Below, piece after piece: positions 1 to 5,015 of a stretch of 5,015 bases of DNA (positions within the stretch are counted from its first letter, which is position 1; each line of letters opens with the position of its first letter). This DNA is from Armatimonadota bacterium. Lineage in GTDB: Bacteria > Actinomycetota > Acidimicrobiia > Spongiisociales > UBA5794. The position numbers and the translations under genes are program-made. The stretch is from contig QQUL01000331.1 in the NCBI GenBank assembly GCA_008501565.1, positions 1 through 5,015 on the forward strand, written 5' to 3'. The notes below the pieces were generated by a model. The model did no database searches, had not been told where the DNA came from, and worked only from the letters and a program-made list of their open reading frames with translations.

Positions 1-584
1 GCCCCGGCACCATCGACGGCCTCGGGCGGCTCGATCGTCCCGTGTTCGCCGACGCCAAACTCCATGACATCCCGAGTCAGGTCGAACGTGCAGCCGAGCG
101 CCTCGGCAACCACGGTGCCCGCTGGGTCACGTCCCACATTTCGGGAGGACAAGAGATGCTTGAAGCCGCGGTATCGGGTCTCGGGAAGGGTTCTGGAATG
201 GCGGCTGCAGGGATCCTCGGTGTCTCCGTTCTCACATCGCTGTCGGCAGGTGACCTTCAGCGGCTCGGCATCCAGAGAACCCCCGGTCAGCTCGTCGGCA
301 AGATGTCGAAGGTCGCGGCTGCGGCGGGATGTGAAGGGATCGTGTGCTCCCCGGAGGAGCTGAATGTCGTGCGCCAGACCGCGCCCGATTTGCTGCGCGT
401 CACGCCAGGTATCCGGCCTGAAGCCGTCGACGATGACCAATCCCGTGTCGCGACTCCCGAAGAGGCAATCGCACGGGGCGCCGACATGCTCGTCATCGGG
501 CGACCGATCACCACAGCGAGCGACCCCGCAAAGGCCGCCGAGTTGATACTGCGGGATATCACCGACGCGTCCGGATCCGCTTGA
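1..584 (+). CDS. pyrF: Orotidine 5'-phosphate decarboxylase, 5'-truncated by window edge
   Basis: This enzyme decarboxylates orotidine 5'-monophosphate to UMP, the last step of de novo pyrimidine synthesis in the cytoplasm. The reading frame is open from base 3 and ends at TGA 582-584, giving 193 visible residues. Family signatures are the catalytic block FADAKLHDIP (visible residues 15-24, the D-x-K-x-x-D charge network), SHISGG a little downstream, and the phosphate-binding segments TPGIRP and VIGRPIT near the C-terminus. The family is usually about 230-240 residues, so roughly 40 N-terminal residues lie upstream of the window. The GTG at 42 encodes an internal valine and is not the start, because homology continues upstream of it. 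The sequence resembles the group I enzyme (E. coli/Bacillus type) rather than the longer mycobacterial/Streptomyces type. It lies 28 bases before mihF, as pyrF does in many actinobacteria. Confidence 0.96.
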   Translation, partial: PGTIDGLGRLDRPVFADAKLHDIPSQVERAAERLGNHGARWVTSHISGGQEMLEAAVSGLGKGSGMAAAGILGVSVLTSLSAGDLQRLGIQRTPGQLVGKMSKVAAAAGCEGIVCSPEELNVVRQTAPDLLRVTPGIRPEAVDDDQSRVATPEEAIARGADMLVIGRPITTASDPAKAAELILRDITDASGSA

Positions 585-590
585 TACGAT
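585..590 (+). promoter_or_regulatory. Possible -10 element for mihF
   Basis: The hexamer TACGAT fits the actinobacterial -10 pattern TANNNT. It would place a transcript start near 597, just before the Shine-Dalgarno sequence and the GTG at 613. I see no convincing -35 at the usual spacing, and such hexamers occur by chance, so this is tentative. If real, it overlaps the ATG at 589 and argues against that codon as the start. Confidence 0.25.
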
Positions 591-597
591 GGCCACC

Positions 598-607
598 AGG
601 AGAGGAG
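598..607 (+). promoter_or_regulatory. Shine-Dalgarno sequence of mihF that decides the start
   Basis: The purine run AGGAGAGGAG ends 5 bases before GTG 613, which is good spacing. It lies downstream of the alternative in-frame ATG at 589, so it cannot serve that codon. It is too far from, and not adjacent to, the ATG at 625. Confidence 0.7.
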
Positions 608-612
608 AACCT

Positions 613-921
613 GTGCTCCCGGAGATGACAGACGAACAACGTGCCGCGGCCCTTGAACGCGCACAGCTGGCGCGAAGAACCCGTGCAGAAATCAAGGCAC
701 TGCTCCAAACAGGAAGCCTGACATTTGCCGACGTCCTTGATCGCGCAGCGGAAGATGACCTGGTGGCAGGCACCCGTGTGAAGGCAATCGTCGGAGCGAT
801 GCCGGGCATGGGGAAGATCACAACCATCCGGCTGCTTGAGGAGATCGGCATCGCGGAGAACCGTACACTGCGCGGCATGACCCCCAGACAGACCAAGGAG
901 CTTCTTGAACGCTTCTCCTAA
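613..921 (+). CDS. mihF: Integration host factor, actinobacterial type (mIHF)
   Basis: Actinobacterial integration host factor is a small nucleoid-associated protein, unrelated in fold to enterobacterial IHF, that binds and shapes DNA and is essential in mycobacteria. From GTG 613 the product has 102 residues, close to the roughly 105 usual for the family. Visible marks are the N-terminal LPEMTDEQRAAALERA helix start, the turn MPGMGK (residues 63-68) of the helix-two-turn-helix-like DNA-binding part, and the C-terminal RTLRGMTPRQTKELLERF. All match the mIHF pattern I know from Mycobacterium and Streptomyces. GTG 613 is preferred over in-frame ATG 589 because the strong Shine-Dalgarno sequence lies between them; starting at 589 would add eight residues. 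The gene sits between pyrF and gmk, its classic actinobacterial position, and its end overlaps gmk by 17 bases, which suggests coupled translation. Confidence 0.95.
   Translation: MLPEMTDEQRAAALERAQLARRTRAEIKALLQTGSLTFADVLDRAAEDDLVAGTRVKAIVGAMPGMGKITTIRLLEEIGIAENRTLRGMTPRQTKELLERFS
895..900 (+). promoter_or_regulatory. Shine-Dalgarno sequence of gmk inside mihF
   Basis: AAGGAG lies within the last codons of mihF and ends 4 bases before the TTG at 905. It supports that unusual start codon. The next in-frame stop upstream (TGA 878-880) leaves no other ATG, GTG or TTG for gmk. Confidence 0.75.
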
Positions 922-1480
922 GGGCAGGCTCATCGTCATCTCAGGTCCCTCAGGAGTCGGTAAATCGAGCATCGTGGACGCTGTCCTTGCACGAACCGAT
1001 GCCCGCTTCTCCGTCTCGGCGACCACCCGGGAGCCACGACCCGGCGAGGTTGAAGGCAGCGACTACGCATTCCTGACGCGGGACGAGTTCATCGCGCGCC
1101 GCGACGGCGGCGACATTCTCGAATGGGCCGAATATGGCGGGAATCTCTACGGGACGCCTCGTGACGCCGTGTTGGCACTGATCGATGCCGGTATCGATGT
1201 CATTCTTGACATTGAGAACGAGGGGGCGAAGCAGATCAGGGCTGCGTATCCGGAGGCACTCATGGTGTTCGTTCGTCCTCCGGGGATTGAGGACCTTGCC
1301 CGACGCCTGAAGCGTCGCGGTGACACATCCCAAGCCGATGTCGAGCGTCGATTGGGGGTTGCCGGGTTGCAGATGGCTGAAGCCGACACCCTCTACGATC
1401 ATGTCGTGGTCAACGACGATCTCGCTGACGCCATCACGGAAGTCATCGGTATACTCAACAAAGTCCCCGATCAGCCATAG
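905..1480 (+). CDS. gmk: Guanylate kinase
   Basis: Guanylate kinase transfers phosphate from ATP to GMP, giving GDP and so feeding GTP and dGTP pools. The 191-residue product has the normal bacterial length. Walker A is GPSGVGKSS (residues 14-22). The GMP-binding part includes S38, TTREPRPGE (40-48, with R42 and R45), Y54, E73 and the GNLYGTP segment (79-85). A DIENEGA segment (102-108) follows, replacing the more common DID/EIDxQGA. The start is TTG 905. A stop at 878-880 and the absence of other start codons before the P-loop make it the only choice, and AAGGAG at 895-900 supports it. The gene overlaps mihF by 17 bases, so it is probably cotranscribed and may be translationally coupled with it. 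TTG may lower initiation, which is inference. Confidence 0.97.
   Translation: MNASPKGRLIVISGPSGVGKSSIVDAVLARTDARFSVSATTREPRPGEVEGSDYAFLTRDEFIARRDGGDILEWAEYGGNLYGTPRDAVLALIDAGIDVILDIENEGAKQIRAAYPEALMVFVRPPGIEDLARRLKRRGDTSQADVERRLGVAGLQMAEADTLYDHVVVNDDLADAITEVIGILNKVPDQP
1425..1455 (+). promoter_or_regulatory. Possible internal promoter for rpoZ within gmk
   Basis: TATACT at 1450-1455 is close to the -10 consensus and stands out in GC-rich coding DNA. CTGACG at 1425-1430 is a weak -35 candidate with a long 19-base spacer. It would give a leader of roughly 60 bases before rpoZ. The bases also encode ordinary Gmk C-terminal residues, so chance is a real alternative. Confidence 0.2.
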
Positions 1481-1523
1481 GCTGGGTGGACATCCGCTGA
1501 CCCCGTGCGAACAGGAGCCCATC

Positions 1524-1757
1524 ATGATGCTTGAACCACCCATTGGTGCACTCGTCGAGAAGACGAAGTCGCGCTTTGGGCTCGTGATCCTGTCGTCACG
1601 ACGCGCTCGCCAGATCAACGCGTACTTCCACGAACTCGGTGCAGGCGTTGGTGGCTACGTTCCGCCTCAGGTCCACTCGATGTCGCGCAAGCCCCTTTCG
1701 ATTGCGCTCGAGGAGATCTACGAGGACAAGGTCGTGGTCGCACCGATCGAGGAATAG
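1524..1757 (+). CDS. rpoZ: DNA-directed RNA polymerase omega subunit
   Basis: Omega is the small RNA polymerase subunit that wraps the C-terminal tail of beta-prime and helps assembly of the enzyme. The product is 77 residues. It shows the omega signature: EPPIGALVEKTKSRFGLVIL (residues 4-23), RRARQIN (26-32), and the actinobacterial-style KPLSIALEEIYEDKVV near the C-terminus. Two adjacent ATG codons, 1524 and 1527, both fit AGGAG at 1513-1517 (spacing 6 and 9), so the N-terminal methionine is ambiguous by one residue. The same frame is open further upstream, but that stretch overlaps gmk and has no omega homology. The gene follows gmk after 43 bases and precedes coaBC by 3 bases. The gmk-rpoZ-coaBC order is widely conserved in bacteria. 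Confidence 0.96.
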   Translation: MMLEPPIGALVEKTKSRFGLVILSSRRARQINAYFHELGAGVGGYVPPQVHSMSRKPLSIALEEIYEDKVVVAPIEE

Positions 1758-1760
1758 ACC

Positions 1761-2945
1761 GTGCTCGCCGGGCGACGGATCGTCCTCGGCATCACGGGGG
1801 GAGTCGCCGCCTACAAGGCTGCGTACATCGCGCGGCGACTCACCGAACAAGGCGCCTCCGTACGGGTCGTCATGACGCCAACGGCGACGAGATTCATCGG
1901 TGAAGCAACCTTCGCTGCGTTGACCGGATTTGATCCGATTGTCAACCTCTTCGGTGGCGATGATCCATCACCCCATACGACACTCGCCTCGTGGGCCGAT
2001 GTCATCGTGGTCGCACCCGCAACTGCCGCAACGTTGGCAAAGCTGGCGTCGGGCGAATCGTCGAACGCCCTGGTCGCAACAGTATTGGCATCCACGTGTC
2101 CGGTTGTCGTCGCACCTGCCATGCACACCGAGATGTGGGAACACGACGCGACCCAGGAGAACCTGACCACCCTTGCATCACGGGGCTACGAGATAGTCCG
2201 TCCGGAGTCGGGGGAACTTGCCGGAGGTGACGTCGGCATCGGAAGGCTGGCCGATCCCGACACGATCATCGAAACGATCACCCGGGTGGTCGCAAGTGGA
2301 CCGCTCGCCGGAGTGCATGTGATCGTGACTGCAGGCGGCACCCGCGAGGCAATCGATCCGGTTCGCTTCATCGGCAATCGATCAAGCGGCAAGATGGGCA
2401 ACGCCATTGCCCGCGTGGCAGCCGCACAGGGAGCGTCCGTCACACTCGTCACCGCTGCTGACGATCCCGACATCAGCGGTGTCGTCGCGGTTCGCGTCGA
2501 ATCCGCGGACGAGATGGCCGAGGCTGTCTGGTCAAGACTCGATACCTGTGATGTCGCGGTGATGGCCGCCGCGGTCGCCGACTTCAAACCGGAAAAGGCC
2601 GATACCACCAAGATCAAGCGAACGTCTGGCCTTCCGAGCATCCAATTGGTTCCCACACCCGACGTTCTCCAAGGAGTACATGAGTCTCCGAACCGACCAT
2701 TTCTGGTCGGATTCGCCGCTGAAACCGGGACGCTCGAAGACGCCGCAGCGAAAGCGAAACGGAAAGGCGTCGATCTACTGGTTGCCAACGATGTGACATC
2801 CGACGGATCCGGATTCGGATCCGACACGAACGAGGTGACCTTCTTCTATTCGGACGGGACATCCAAGGGTCTGCCGCTGCTGGACAAGGATGATGTAGCG
2901 AAGGCGTTGTGGGAGGAAGTGCACATCCTGCGGGGGGCGGGCTGA
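1761..2945 (+). CDS. coaBC: Bifunctional phosphopantothenoylcysteine decarboxylase / phosphopantothenate-cysteine ligase
   Basis: CoaBC joins cysteine to 4'-phosphopantothenate (CoaB) and decarboxylates the product to 4'-phosphopantetheine (CoaC), two steps of coenzyme A synthesis. The 394 residues match the usual fusion length. The N-terminal flavoprotein half (about 1-175) has GITGGVAAYKA (10-20), the catalytic-type His72 in HTTLASWAD, and the FMN-side APATAATLAKLA. The ligase half (about 183-394) has TAGGTREAIDPVRFIGNRSSGKMG (190-213, Asn206 expected to be the key Asn), AAVADFKP (270-277), KIK (284-286), GFAAET (317-322) and FGSDTNEV. Oddly, the PxMNxxMW motif reads PAMHTEMW (119-126, His122 for Asn), and the ACG motif reads AGG (Gly155 for Cys). 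Actinobacterial homologues, as I recall the M. tuberculosis sequence, share these changes. Start is GTG 1761, with GAGGA at 1749-1753 in the end of rpoZ. Confidence 0.97.
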   Translation: MLAGRRIVLGITGGVAAYKAAYIARRLTEQGASVRVVMTPTATRFIGEATFAALTGFDPIVNLFGGDDPSPHTTLASWADVIVVAPATAATLAKLASGESSNALVATVLASTCPVVVAPAMHTEMWEHDATQENLTTLASRGYEIVRPESGELAGGDVGIGRLADPDTIIETITRVVASGPLAGVHVIVTAGGTREAIDPVRFIGNRSSGKMGNAIARVAAAQGASVTLVTAADDPDISGVVAVRVESADEMAEAVWSRLDTCDVAVMAAAVADFKPEKADTTKIKRTSGLPSIQLVPTPDVLQGVHESPNRPFLVGFAAETGTLEDAAAKAKRKGVDLLVANDVTSDGSGFGSDTNEVTFFYSDGTSKGLPLLDKDDVAKALWEEVHILRGAG

Positions 2946-2950
2946 CCCGG

Positions 2951-4705
2951 GTGTCGTCTTCCATCGGGCACGCGTGCCAGGTCGTTCCTGAGATCCCATC
3001 GTTCGCCGTCGACGACGGATTCACCTACCTGATTCCTGAAGGAATGCCAGCAGTCCTGGGCTCGAAAGTTCGGGTTCGTGTTTCGGGCAGGCGGCTCGCG
3101 GGATATGTCACTGCGACATTTCCGGCCCCTACCGGGCGAAAGCTACTCACAGTTGACTCCGTGACAGGTGCAGCGCCGGTGTTTGACGCATCATTGCTTG
3201 ACGTATGTCGTTGGGCGGCCACGCACTACGTCGCCCCACTGTCCACCGTGCTCAAACGAACATCACCACCGAATGCACCCCGCCTGGTGGCCCCCACGAC
3301 CGATGTGCAGGACACACAGAGCGAGACTTCTGGAACGAGCGATCAGATCACATACACGGTCAGCGCTGCACCACACCATGACGTCGTGCGGCGAGCCGTT
3401 GCTGGCAAGGAGGCACCCGGTGCACAGGCCATCGTTGTCCCATCCGCTGTAGAGGCACAGTCCCTTGCCCGACATCTCGAGCGACACTATCCGGGTCGCG
3501 TGTCCGTTGCGACCTCGTCGATGCCGGCGAGGGAAGTCACGGCATCGTGGGCAGCAGCATCCCAGGACCCAAACACCATCCTTGTCGGAACCCGTGAGAT
3601 CATTCTGTGGAAACTCGCCGGCGGGGGCAGTTGGATCATCGTGGAGGAGGGGAGGAGGGTCATGAAGTCCCCGTCGACTCCGACGCTCCATGTTCGCGAG
3701 ATCGCCTTTCAGCGACATCAGATCGAACGTGCGGCCCTTGCGTTCGTCGGACCTGTGCCGACGCTTGAAGCAATCTCGTTTGGAGTGCAGGTGGACCGTC
3801 CCGCCGGCCGATGGTGGCCCGTGGTCGAGGTCTCGGATCGAAGCGAGGATCCACCCGGACCGGCGTTGCTGACCCAGCGTACGCGGCAGGCGCTCTCGAT
3901 CATGGTCGGCTCCCGAACGCCTTCATTCGTACTTGTGGGTGCACGGGGGTATGCACCGGCCTTTCTTTGTACCCAGTGTTCCGCGGTTCGGCTGTGTCGA
4001 TCGTGCGAGACTGTCGCCTCCGACGCTGAGACCTGCCGCAGATGCGGGGCACGGCTGGGTCGGTGTGCTGCCTGTGGGGCCGACCGCTTCGCTCCTGTCG
4101 GCGCGGGGATCGGCAGGGTCGTCAACGAGATCGGCGCTTTCGCAGGGGACGGTGCCGTTGGAACCGCCAGCGACGATGCACTCATCACGGTGGGATCTGA
4201 ACGAGACCTCATCGAAAGTGGGCCCGTCGGGCTCGCGGTTGTCGTCGATACGGACGGCATGGCGGGCGCACCCCACTACCGAGCGAGCGAGGATGCTCTT
4301 CGGCTGCTGGCACGCACCGCACAACTGGTGACTCGTGGAGACGGACACCGGATGATTGTCCAAACGGGAGCCAAGACTTCACGGGTGGTTGCGGCGCTCG
4401 TTGCCGGTCGAGCGGACCGGTTCCTCGCCGACGAGGCTTCGCTCAGGAAAGCAGCCGCATTCCCACCATACGGCGAACTGATAGCTCTGGAGGTCGATGA
4501 GTCGGAAGGAGTGGACGAGTTGCTGCGTGAGGCACTCACCGACCTAGCAACGGTTCGTGGACCGGCACCGATGAAGGACCGTGAACGGTGGCTGATCCAG
4601 GGAGACAACCTCGACAATGCGCGGGTGGCTCTTCGCTCGACTGTTGGACTTCTACGGGCAAGGGGAGCAAAGGTCCGCGTCGACGCCGATCCGATCGATT
4701 TGTAG
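2951..4705 (+). CDS. priA: Primosomal protein N' (PriA), actinobacterial type without functional helicase motifs
   Basis: PriA recognises stalled or repaired forks and restarts replication. The product is 584 residues from GTG 2951. The N-terminal DNA-binding domain (about 9-95) reads CQVVPEIPSFAVDDGFTYLI and continues through VRVRVSGRRLAGYV. No Walker A GKT is present; the DEAH box is replaced by VEEGRR (231-236), although the neighbouring GTRE (213-216) and HVREIA remain. Four CxxC pairs, Cys340/343, 349/352, 362/365 and 372/375, follow the family RGYAP motif and should bind two zinc ions. The QVAGRAGR motif VI position reads LLARTAQLV. C-terminal landmarks include RMIVQTG, AAFPPYGELIALEV and a final VRVDADPIDL. 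This pattern matches actinobacterial PriA proteins, thought to lack helicase activity. Neither start is well supported: GTG 2951 lies 5 bases after coaBC and gives a family-like N-terminus; GTG 2909 would add 14 residues overlapping coaBC. Confidence 0.93.
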   Translation: MSSSIGHACQVVPEIPSFAVDDGFTYLIPEGMPAVLGSKVRVRVSGRRLAGYVTATFPAPTGRKLLTVDSVTGAAPVFDASLLDVCRWAATHYVAPLSTVLKRTSPPNAPRLVAPTTDVQDTQSETSGTSDQITYTVSAAPHHDVVRRAVAGKEAPGAQAIVVPSAVEAQSLARHLERHYPGRVSVATSSMPAREVTASWAAASQDPNTILVGTREIILWKLAGGGSWIIVEEGRRVMKSPSTPTLHVREIAFQRHQIERAALAFVGPVPTLEAISFGVQVDRPAGRWWPVVEVSDRSEDPPGPALLTQRTRQALSIMVGSRTPSFVLVGARGYAPAFLCTQCSAVRLCRSCETVASDAETCRRCGARLGRCAACGADRFAPVGAGIGRVVNEIGAFAGDGAVGTASDDALITVGSERDLIESGPVGLAVVVDTDGMAGAPHYRASEDALRLLARTAQLVTRGDGHRMIVQTGAKTSRVVAALVAGRADRFLADEASLRKAAAFPPYGELIALEVDESEGVDELLREALTDLATVRGPAPMKDRERWLIQGDNLDNARVALRSTVGLLRARGAKVRVDADPIDL

Positions 4706-4739
4706 ACATCACAGGGAGAATGTCGGATACCGAAGAGGA

Positions 4740-4758
4740 AAACCGACCTGTTCGGTTT
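4740..4758 (+). terminator. Inverted repeat in the priA-def gap, possible weak terminator
   Basis: AAACCGA (4740-4746) and TCGGTTT (4752-4758) form a perfect 7-bp stem around a 5-base loop. Pairing can continue through a mismatch and a G-U pair to about 4736/4762. The right arm ends in TTT and is followed by CTCT, but there is no long U tract and the stem is only moderately GC-rich. It could end or slow transcription after priA, or act as a binding site near the def promoter. Both readings are inference. Confidence 0.35.
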
Positions 4759-4770
4759 CTCTATCTGGGT

Positions 4771-4776
4771 TACCCT
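4771..4776 (+). promoter_or_regulatory. Possible -10 element for a leaderless def transcript
   Basis: TACCCT fits TANNNT and ends 7 bases before ATG 4784, which would place the transcript start at or next to the A of the start codon. No Shine-Dalgarno sequence is visible in the 20 bases before that ATG, as expected for a leaderless gene. No clear -35 is present. Confidence 0.35.
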
Positions 4777-4783
4777 TCTGCGC

Positions 4784-5015
4784 ATGGCGATCTACCCGAT
4801 ACGAACGTTTCCCGATCCGGTGCTTTCGATGCAGGCATCCGATGTCACCGAGTTCGGAGAGGCTCTGAGGAAGCTCGCCGATGACATGTTTGCAACGATG
4901 TATGACGCACCAGGGGTTGGACTCGCCGCCCCGCAGATCGGCATCTCGAAGCGGTTCTTCGTTGCAGATATCGGTGAGGGCCCTTTCGTGATGGCAAATC
5001 CCGAGATCGTGGAGA
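4784..5015 (+). CDS. def: Peptide deformylase, 3'-truncated by window edge
   Basis: Peptide deformylase removes the formyl group from the initiator methionine of new proteins, using a metal ion at the ribosome exit. The frame from ATG 4784 stays open to the window end, giving 77 visible residues. The N-terminus MAIYPIRTFPDPVLSMQA matches the family, and motif 1, GVGLAAPQIG (residues 44-53, with the active-site Gln51), is intact. FFVADI and VMANPEIVE follow as expected. Motifs 2 (EGCLS-like) and 3 (HEFDH-like), which carry the metal ligands, lie beyond the window, as does about half of the usual 160-190 residues. The start is set by homology, since there is no Shine-Dalgarno sequence. The gene lies 78 bases after priA. 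In many bacteria def is followed by fmt, which I would expect next, but that is not visible. Confidence 0.94.
   Translation, partial: MAIYPIRTFPDPVLSMQASDVTEFGEALRKLADDMFATMYDAPGVGLAAPQIGISKRFFVADIGEGPFVMANPEIVE

Noticed and set aside
950..1618. Long minus-strand open frame opposite gmk and rpoZ (222 residues)
   Set aside because: It lies opposite genes with clear homology, crosses two of them, has no recognisable domain, and is typical of antisense frames in GC-rich DNA.
2804..2823. Two CGGATCCG palindromes 12 bases apart
   Set aside because: They encode the conserved CoaB segment around GSGFGSDTNEV, so the repeat follows from Gly-Ser-Asp codons and not from a binding site.
2186..2827. Long minus-strand open frame opposite coaBC (213 residues)
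   Set aside because: Serine-, alanine- and threonine-rich composition, as expected from the reverse complement of a GC-rich gene; no family signature.
2909..2950. GTG 2909 as the priA start, overlapping coaBC
   Set aside because: It adds a glycine-rich stretch without PriA homology and has only a weak AAGG upstream. GTG 2951 gives a family-like N-terminus, though its own ribosome site is poor, so this remains open.
3718..4363. Overlapping minus-strand open frames opposite priA
   Set aside because: Both are shadows of the priA frame, which has clear domain structure; their cysteines mirror other bases and form no motif.
3316..4400. Broken priA caused by a frameshift
   Set aside because: The missing helicase motifs might suggest a frameshift, but the frame is continuous with recognisable actinobacterial PriA landmarks before, within and after the degenerate region.
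4720..4884. Small open frame starting ATG after AGGGAG in the priA-def gap (54 residues, MSDTEEENRP start)
   Set aside because: It overlaps the well-supported def by about 100 bases in another frame, the Shine-Dalgarno sequence is almost adjacent to the ATG, and the product resembles nothing I recognise. I judge it a chance frame, although its first part is not covered by another gene.

Overview
This window is an ordinary, tightly packed housekeeping cluster from a high-GC actinobacterium. All seven genes are on the plus strand: pyrF (5' end outside the window), mihF, gmk, rpoZ, coaBC, priA and def (3' end outside the window). The strongest lineage markers are the actinobacterial-type integration host factor (mIHF) directly before gmk, and a PriA that keeps its zinc-binding cysteines but has lost recognisable helicase motifs. 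The bacterial-size (group I-like) PyrF differs from the longer mycobacterial/Streptomyces type. Together with the gene order this suggests a deep-branching actinobacterium, perhaps Acidimicrobiia-like; that placement is a low-confidence inference.

Layout: 1-584 is the 3' part of pyrF, the last step of UMP synthesis. After 28 bases comes mihF (613-921), a nucleoid-associated DNA-binding protein. Gmk (905-1480) overlaps mihF by 17 bases and starts with TTG. A 43-base gap holding a Shine-Dalgarno sequence leads to rpoZ (1524-1757). CoaBC (1761-2945) follows after 3 bases. PriA (2951-4705) follows after 5 bases, or overlaps coaBC if an upstream GTG is used. A 78-base gap (4706-4783) holds an inverted repeat and a -10-like hexamer. 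Def then starts at 4784 and runs off the window.

The genes serve nucleotide supply (pyrF, gmk), chromosome organisation (mihF), transcription (rpoZ), coenzyme A synthesis (coaBC), replication restart (priA) and N-terminal processing of new proteins (def). Spacing from mihF to priA fits one transcript. Def may have its own start, because it lacks a Shine-Dalgarno sequence and a TANNNT hexamer lies exactly 7 bases before its ATG. The order gmk-rpoZ-coaBC-priA-def resembles Bacillus subtilis more than Streptomyces, where metK lies between coaBC and priA.

I found no mobile element, CRISPR array, tRNA/rRNA or phage gene, and no evidence of an undescribed system. The items most worth a second look are the altered decarboxylase residues in CoaBC, the decayed PriA motor and the possible leaderless start of def. 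There is no gene-free stretch over 300 bases.
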